From Chryseobacterium sp. RU37D (GTDB lineage: Bacteria > Bacteroidota > Bacteroidia > Flavobacteriales > Weeksellaceae), in the NCBI RefSeq assembly GCF_900156075.1, contig NZ_FTMM01000028.1:1-37073 (forward strand): DNA of 37,073 nt, read 5' to 3'. Each line of letters starts with the position of its first letter. The stretch's first letter is position 1. The position numbers were made by a program, and so were the translations under genes. Below are positions 33,557 through 37,073 of this stretch, piece by piece. Under the pieces are notes generated by a model. That model saw nothing but the letters and a program-made list of their open reading frames with translations. It was not told where the DNA came from and ran no database searches.

Positions 33557-34030
33557 ATGAAAAAGATTGATTTATTATTTGCAGAATATGCTGAAAGTCA
33601 TAGAAACTTCACCAATAAAATGATTCATTGGATTTGTGTTCCTTTGATTTTTTGGACAATTTTAGGCTTTATCTCTCTTGTTCCATCAAAGTCAATTGGT
33701 TTTAAGTACATCGGTGAAATCAGTTATATAAGCATTGTAGTAATAACTTTAGTTACCATTTTTTATACGCGCCTTTCTTTCATAATTGGCTTAATCATGA
33801 TTTTTATAATGATTTTAATGGAAAGTTTTGCTTATGGAATTAACATTCGTTTTAAAGAAAATTCATGGATGGTTTACTTTTCCGTTTTCATTATTACCTG
33901 GATTTTACAATTTATCGGTCATAAAATTGAAGGCAAAAAGCCTTCTTTCCTTAAAGATATACAGTTTCTTCTCATTGGCCCCATCTGGTTATTAAGCTTT
34001 ATCCTTAAAAAACTGGGAATTAAATATTAG
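33557..34030 (+). CDS. Mpo1-like (DUF962) membrane protein, long form
   Basis: A 157-residue protein, from MKKIDLLFAEY; the frame opens 3 codons earlier at TTG, and the ATG is preferred. The YGL010w/Mpo1 signature is clear: LFAEYAESHRNFTNKMIHWICVPLIFWTI at the start and WILQFIGHKIEGKKPSFLKDIQFLLIGPIWLL near the end, with conserved His in ESHRN, IHW and GHKIEGKKP. It has four to five hydrophobic segments. The yeast homologue oxidises 2-hydroxy fatty acids in sphingolipid breakdown; sphingolipids occur in some Bacteroidota, which would fit, but this is inference. It ends against the convergent DUF2891 gene with a hairpin between. Confidence 0.88.
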   Translation: MKKIDLLFAEYAESHRNFTNKMIHWICVPLIFWTILGFISLVPSKSIGFKYIGEISYISIVVITLVTIFYTRLSFIIGLIMIFIMILMESFAYGINIRFKENSWMVYFSVFIITWILQFIGHKIEGKKPSFLKDIQFLLIGPIWLLSFILKKLGIKY

Positions 34031-34041
34031 GGTTTGCTAAG

Positions 34042-34101
34042 GAAGATGGAGGCTGGAAGTTTTTTGCGCTTTATAAACTTCCACTTCCCGCATCCATCTT
34101 C
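34042..34101. terminator. Bidirectional hairpin between convergent genes
   Basis: Two nested arm pairs: GAAGATGGA (34042-34050) with TCCATCTTC (34093-34101), and GGAAGTTT (34055-34062) with AAACTTCC (34075-34082). The unit GGAAGATGGAGGCTGGAAGT is a phrase that recurs in flavobacterial spacers, as I remember, so this may be a dispersed repeat that works as terminator for both genes. Confidence 0.65.
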
Positions 34102-34108
34102 AAGCCAA

Positions 34109-35176
34109 TTAATCTTCCAAAGCGTAGACGGCAAAGCTGGTGAGCCAGTGATCACCACCGTAATTTCCCTGGAAAAGTAATGGTAGGCCATTGTTTAAAA
34201 ATATAGATGCTTTTTTTTCAAATTCCTTTTTTAATGGATGATTATTAGGAAGAGATTTTGCAATTCCTTTCATACACCAGGCTTTAGAAAAAGATAAGCC
34301 TACGAGATGTACGGTTTGATAATCATTTAAGTCACTTACCACAGGGATCTTTTCAATATTCTCCAAGCTTCGCTTTTCGTAGAATGTATTTAACCATTGA
34401 ACAAAATCTTTTTGGGGTAGAACTCTTCTCATCAGATCAGCAATTTCAAGGCTTGGCGAGAAGAAATCTGAACCATCAGGTTCTAAGTATGCCGGTGTCT
34501 TTTCATCTTTTAAATAAAAGTATTTTGCCTTTTCTATTAATTGTTTTTCGAATTCTGAATCCTTATTCGCTCTTGCCCAATCAATGGCAAAAGCCATAGC
34601 AAAAGCTGTATTAGGATGAACTCCCGTTCTGTTAGGATAAGTCTGCTTTGGTAAAAAATTTTTCCAGGAAGCCAAAATTTTATCTGTTAGAGGTTTTAAA
34701 TTCTGGTACCAGATTTTCGCTTTTGGATTATTCCAGGTGGCTAACTCTTCATCTAGCTTTAAAAGCCACGCCCAACCGTAGGTTCTTTCAAAAGTTCCAG
34801 TCAGCTGATATTTTGTAAAATAATCTGCTTCCGTTTGAAGGTTTTCTTTTTTAAATGAATTTTCAAGAATATTTTCAATGTCTTTAGCAATAGACAAATT
34901 CGGTTTAGTTTTTAATAAGCGAACCAGCATCCAATGTCCGTGTACAGAGCTATGCCAGTCAAAACAGCCATAAAAACTTGGGTGCAGATCTTTAGGGCCT
35001 AAAGGAACTTCATTTACATTATTAATGATATGTGCGGTTTTGTTTGGGTATTCCTGATTGATACAGTGAAGTGGTTTTTCTGATAATTTGACAGCCATCT
35101 CATCCGTAAGTTTCGGAATTTCCTGGGCATATATTAAAAACGGAAAAAATACTAATGCTAAAAAACTCTTTTTCAT
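34109..35176 (-). CDS. DUF2891 family secreted protein
   Basis: A 355-residue protein with a signal peptide (MKKSFLALVFFPFLIYAQ). The DUF2891 opening HCINQEYPNKTAHIINN is followed by FYGCFDWHSSVHGHWMLVRLLK, with its conserved Cys, Asp and His residues. Further motifs are GTFERTYGWAWLLKL, YPNRTGVHPNTAFAMAFAIDWAR, AYLEPDGSDFFSPSLEIADLM and, at the end, GGDHWLTSFAVYALED. The alternating helices suggest an alpha/alpha-barrel fold as in some glycosidases, and the invariant Asp/Glu/His suggest an enzyme, but no activity is known to me. Single gene on its strand. Confidence 0.88.
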   Translation of the reverse strand: MKKSFLALVFFPFLIYAQEIPKLTDEMAVKLSEKPLHCINQEYPNKTAHIINNVNEVPLGPKDLHPSFYGCFDWHSSVHGHWMLVRLLKTKPNLSIAKDIENILENSFKKENLQTEADYFTKYQLTGTFERTYGWAWLLKLDEELATWNNPKAKIWYQNLKPLTDKILASWKNFLPKQTYPNRTGVHPNTAFAMAFAIDWARANKDSEFEKQLIEKAKYFYLKDEKTPAYLEPDGSDFFSPSLEIADLMRRVLPQKDFVQWLNTFYEKRSLENIEKIPVVSDLNDYQTVHLVGLSFSKAWCMKGIAKSLPNNHPLKKEFEKKASIFLNNGLPLLFQGNYGGDHWLTSFAVYALED

Positions 35177-35338
35177 TCATTAAAAATATAAAATTATTTC
35201 AATTTTTAATTGTTAACAGACCTGAAAAACAATAATTTCTAATGTGTTTACATTAATTTCTGGTAATTGTTGAAAATTATCATTAACCTCAAAATAATTT
35301 AGTGTATAAATTTTTAAATTCGCAAAAAAACAATACAA

Positions 35339-35707
35339 ATGAATAAAAATGAGATTCCATTTATTGTCAGGAAATATATCTTTAACGTATCAATAATCTC
35401 GGTTCGGGATTACTTGAAATTGTATATCATTAATCCTAATTTATGAGCTGGAAGAAAACGGACAAATTAAATCTGAATGGTCCTGTATTTTATGATAACA
35501 GAAAGTTTGATCTGTATTTTAAGATTGATATTCTTGTTGAGAATAAATTAATTATTGAATTAAAACCTGTTAAAAAACCTTGAAGATATTCATTTTAAAC
35601 AATTACAAACTTATTTAAGGCTTTCTGGCAAAAAGATTGTGCTGCTTGTGAATTTTAATACTACTAATATTTTGGATGGAATTAATTTTTATCTCGTAGA
35701 TTTATAG
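35339..35707 (+). pseudogene. Decayed GxxExxY-family gene with several frame breaks
   Basis: Family products are near 125 residues and begin MNKNE. Reading all three plus frames gives the pieces in the right order: MNKNEIPFIVRKYIFNV (from 35339), then NNLGSGLLEIVY in another frame, which contains the family signature G-LL-E-IV-Y, then LEENGQIKSEW, then PVFYDNRKFDLYFKIDILVENKLIIEL, and finally LEDIHFKQLQTYLRLSGKK followed by IVLLVNFNTTNILDGINFYLVDL and TAG at 35705-35707. At least three frame changes are needed, so no full protein can be made. The total length of 369 bases is close to an intact gene. The function of this PD-(D/E)XK-like family is unclear. Confidence 0.8.
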
Positions 35708-35778
35708 CAGATTGTGTATGTTTTTAAATATCAACAAATCAAAATTAAAAATCTGCTAAATCTGTGAGAAATTAAAGT

Positions 35779-36477
35779 TTATTTCCCCAAAACAAAAACC
35801 GCCGGTATTTTATGAAGTTCCTGCTTATTTTTCTGCCAGTCTTTTATCGTTTTTGTTTTGATAAATTCATGTTCCGGATCGTTGATATTGGCTGCAATAC
35901 AAAGTTTTGTATTGGGTGATAAAAATTTCGTCAAATCTTCAAAAAGCTGGTTATTTCTGTAGGGTGTTTCCATAAAAATTTGGGAGTATCCGGTTTTTTG
36001 TACCATGCTTTCTAAATGTAAAATCTGCTTCTTCTTTTCCCCTTTATCTATCGGTAAGTATCCGTTGAATGTAAATTCTTGCCCGTTAAAACCACTGGAA
36101 ATTAAAGCTAAAATAATGGACGAAGGCCCTGAAAGAGGCATCACACGAATGTTTTTTTCATGACACCATTTTACAATAAGATTTCCGGGATCAGCAATAC
36201 AAGGCAGTCCGGCCTCTGAAAGCAGGCCAAAATCCTGCCCTTTCAGCATTAATTCCTGTGCTTCTTTAATATCCGCATTTTCTGTGTATTTATCTAAAAG
36301 AAAAAGCTTCAGATCTGACTGTTTTTTCTCCGGCGCAAAAAATTTCACGACTTTTCTGGCGGTCTTTTCATTTTCCACGAAAAAATAATCCGTCTGCATA
36401 ATATATTCTTTGATAACCGGGGAAAAATGGCTTATAGAAGTATTTTCTGAAAGGTAGGCTGGAAGTAAAAAAAGCAT
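35779..36477 (-). CDS. RsmI-like SAM-dependent methyltransferase (tetrapyrrole methylase fold)
   Basis: A 232-residue protein of the tetrapyrrole-methylase superfamily close to RsmI, which methylates the 2'-O of C1402 in 16S rRNA. The signature FGLLSEAGLPCIADPGNLIVKWCHEKNIRVMPLSGPSSIILALISSGFNGQEFTFNGYLP matches RsmI's SDAGTPxIxDPG and PGPSA blocks, with FMETPYRNNQL for the ETPYR block. It is shorter than enteric RsmI (about 286) because the C-terminal region is missing, so it may be the Bacteroidota-specific second paralogue rather than RsmI itself. It follows the phosphatase gene by 31 bases, so both are co-transcribed. Confidence 0.85.
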   Translation of the reverse strand: MLFLLPAYLSENTSISHFSPVIKEYIMQTDYFFVENEKTARKVVKFFAPEKKQSDLKLFLLDKYTENADIKEAQELMLKGQDFGLLSEAGLPCIADPGNLIVKWCHEKNIRVMPLSGPSSIILALISSGFNGQEFTFNGYLPIDKGEKKKQILHLESMVQKTGYSQIFMETPYRNNQLFEDLTKFLSPNTKLCIAANINDPEHEFIKTKTIKDWQKNKQELHKIPAVFVLGK

Positions 36478-36508
36478 TTTCTGAGAGTTATGAATTATGA
36501 GTTAAAAA

Positions 36509-36967
36509 TTATTGGTTTTTGGCTATTAGTTGTTTTGCGATTACATTACAGCATTTGTCCAGCAATTGGAATACGTTTTCAAACTCATCCATTCCGCCCC
36601 AATAAGGATCTGGTACTTCAGCGTTTTCATGATCTCCCAAGACATCCAGAAATAAAGAAATCTTCTGCCTTTGTTCTTCATTTTTTGCCATGGAAACAAC
36701 ACTTTCGTAAACAGCAATATCCATACAGTAAATTTTATCAAAATTTTCAAGATCTTCTTTTTTAATAGGTCTCGATCTCTGTTTTGAAATATCAATATCA
36801 TGATTGGCAGCCGTTTTAACAGCTCTTCTGTCCGGATGTTCTCCTTCATGCTGAGAGATCGTTCCCACAGAATCTATAAAAAAATCCCCGGAAACTTTAG
36901 TTTTCATAATTCCTTCTGCCAAAGGGCTTCTGCATATATTTCCTAGGCAGACCATTAATATTTTCAT
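36509..36967 (-). CDS. Low-molecular-weight protein-tyrosine phosphatase
   Basis: A 152-residue phosphatase. The P-loop C7-LGNIC-R13-S is at the start (MVCLGNICRSPLAEG), and the general acid Asp lies in VPDPYWGG near residue 118. The family length is typical. Members dephosphorylate tyrosine kinases of exopolysaccharide synthesis or other Tyr-phosphorylated proteins; no kinase is nearby, so the partner is unknown. It is upstream of and likely co-transcribed with the RsmI-like gene. In many flavobacteria I remember dnaA lying just upstream of this pair, which would place the origin region beyond the right edge, but that is not visible. Confidence 0.93.
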   Translation of the reverse strand: MKILMVCLGNICRSPLAEGIMKTKVSGDFFIDSVGTISQHEGEHPDRRAVKTAANHDIDISKQRSRPIKKEDLENFDKIYCMDIAVYESVVSMAKNEEQRQKISLFLDVLGDHENAEVPDPYWGGMDEFENVFQLLDKCCNVIAKQLIAKNQ

Positions 36968-36986
36968 TTTTTAATAATGAAGTTGT

Positions 36987-37073
36987 TTAAACTTTTAATT
37001 TTTTGATTAATCTTAAAGAAAATGCTAAAAAATGCAGATTCTTCCAAGTAATATCCAACGTTTCAAATCTTAT
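36987..37073 (-). other. Open frame entering from the right edge, uncertain
   Basis: The only minus-strand frame open at the right edge reads RFETLDITWKNLHFLAFSLR and ends at TAA 36987-36989. It is 28 codons, in very AT-rich sequence, and matches nothing I recognise. It may be the end of a gene beyond the window or chance. Confidence 0.2.

Noticed and set aside
36968..37073. Start of the replication origin or of dnaA at the right edge
   Set aside because: Gene order in relatives makes dnaA nearby plausible, but no DnaA boxes or DnaA-like residues are visible within the window.
1..37073. CRISPR arrays, insertion sequences, prophage genes or riboswitches
   Set aside because: I found no spaced direct repeats, transposase, integrase or phage structural genes, and no recognisable metabolite-sensing leader.

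Overview
The window looks like the chromosome of a Chryseobacterium-type member of the Flavobacteriia (Bacteroidota). The evidence is the AT-rich sequence with many in-frame TAA stops, starts without Shine-Dalgarno sequences, several upstream elements of the Bacteroidota form TTG-N19-23-TAnnTTTG, secreted proteins with short Lys-rich signal peptides ending in AFA/AQ or SQ, and the gene families present: an E1 alpha-beta fusion, GbsR-like and HxlR regulators, an ECF sigma with a plug-type anti-sigma candidate, a plug-less TonB-receptor-like barrel, and a DUF2891 protein. Most genes are on the minus strand. I see no prophage, insertion sequence, CRISPR array or rRNA.

Left part (1-8.2 kb, all minus): a partial ORF at the edge, dihydrolipoyl dehydrogenase, a small secreted protein, a secreted GH29 alpha-L-fucosidase, then a compact unit made of a GbsR-type regulator, three small membrane proteins and the C-terminal half of a TIGR01777-type epimerase. 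An identical 18-bp palindrome lies in front of both the regulator and the first membrane gene, and in the first case it covers the -33 box. This is the best candidate for an undescribed system here. It is followed by an ECF sigma factor with a single-span partner protein that carries a TonB-plug-like C-terminus.

Middle (8.2-22 kb): a striking 23-bp-arm hairpin element, a secreted C1 (bleomycin-hydrolase-like) peptidase, a divergent old-yellow-enzyme/HxlR pair whose shared spacer carries phased GTAAC repeats, a decayed stretch with GNAT and thioredoxin-like gene fragments, the alpha-keto-acid dehydrogenase E1 fusion, a polyprenyl diphosphate synthase, a secreted unknown, a sterol-desaturase-family hydroxylase, and rlmN and queA.

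Right part (22-37 kb): a large surface protein with five VGIG-type motifs and three roughly 103-residue C-terminal repeats, preceded by about 850 bases of very AT-rich non-coding DNA with spaced GAACTAC repeats; tRNA-Arg(UCG) with its terminator; a TonB-receptor-like barrel and a 987-residue TPR protein that form a likely operon; an amino acid permease; two different Mpo1-like (DUF962) membrane proteins on either side of a methyltransferase; a DUF2891 protein; a wreck of a GxxExxY-family gene with at least three frame breaks; an RsmI-like methyltransferase and a low-molecular-weight tyrosine phosphatase.

Intergenic spacers repeatedly hold imperfect inverted repeats of different families (about 8.4, 10.15, 20.3 and 34.05 kb), which suggests a genome with many small dispersed palindromes. 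All calls come from reading the sequence and from memory of protein families; no search was run.
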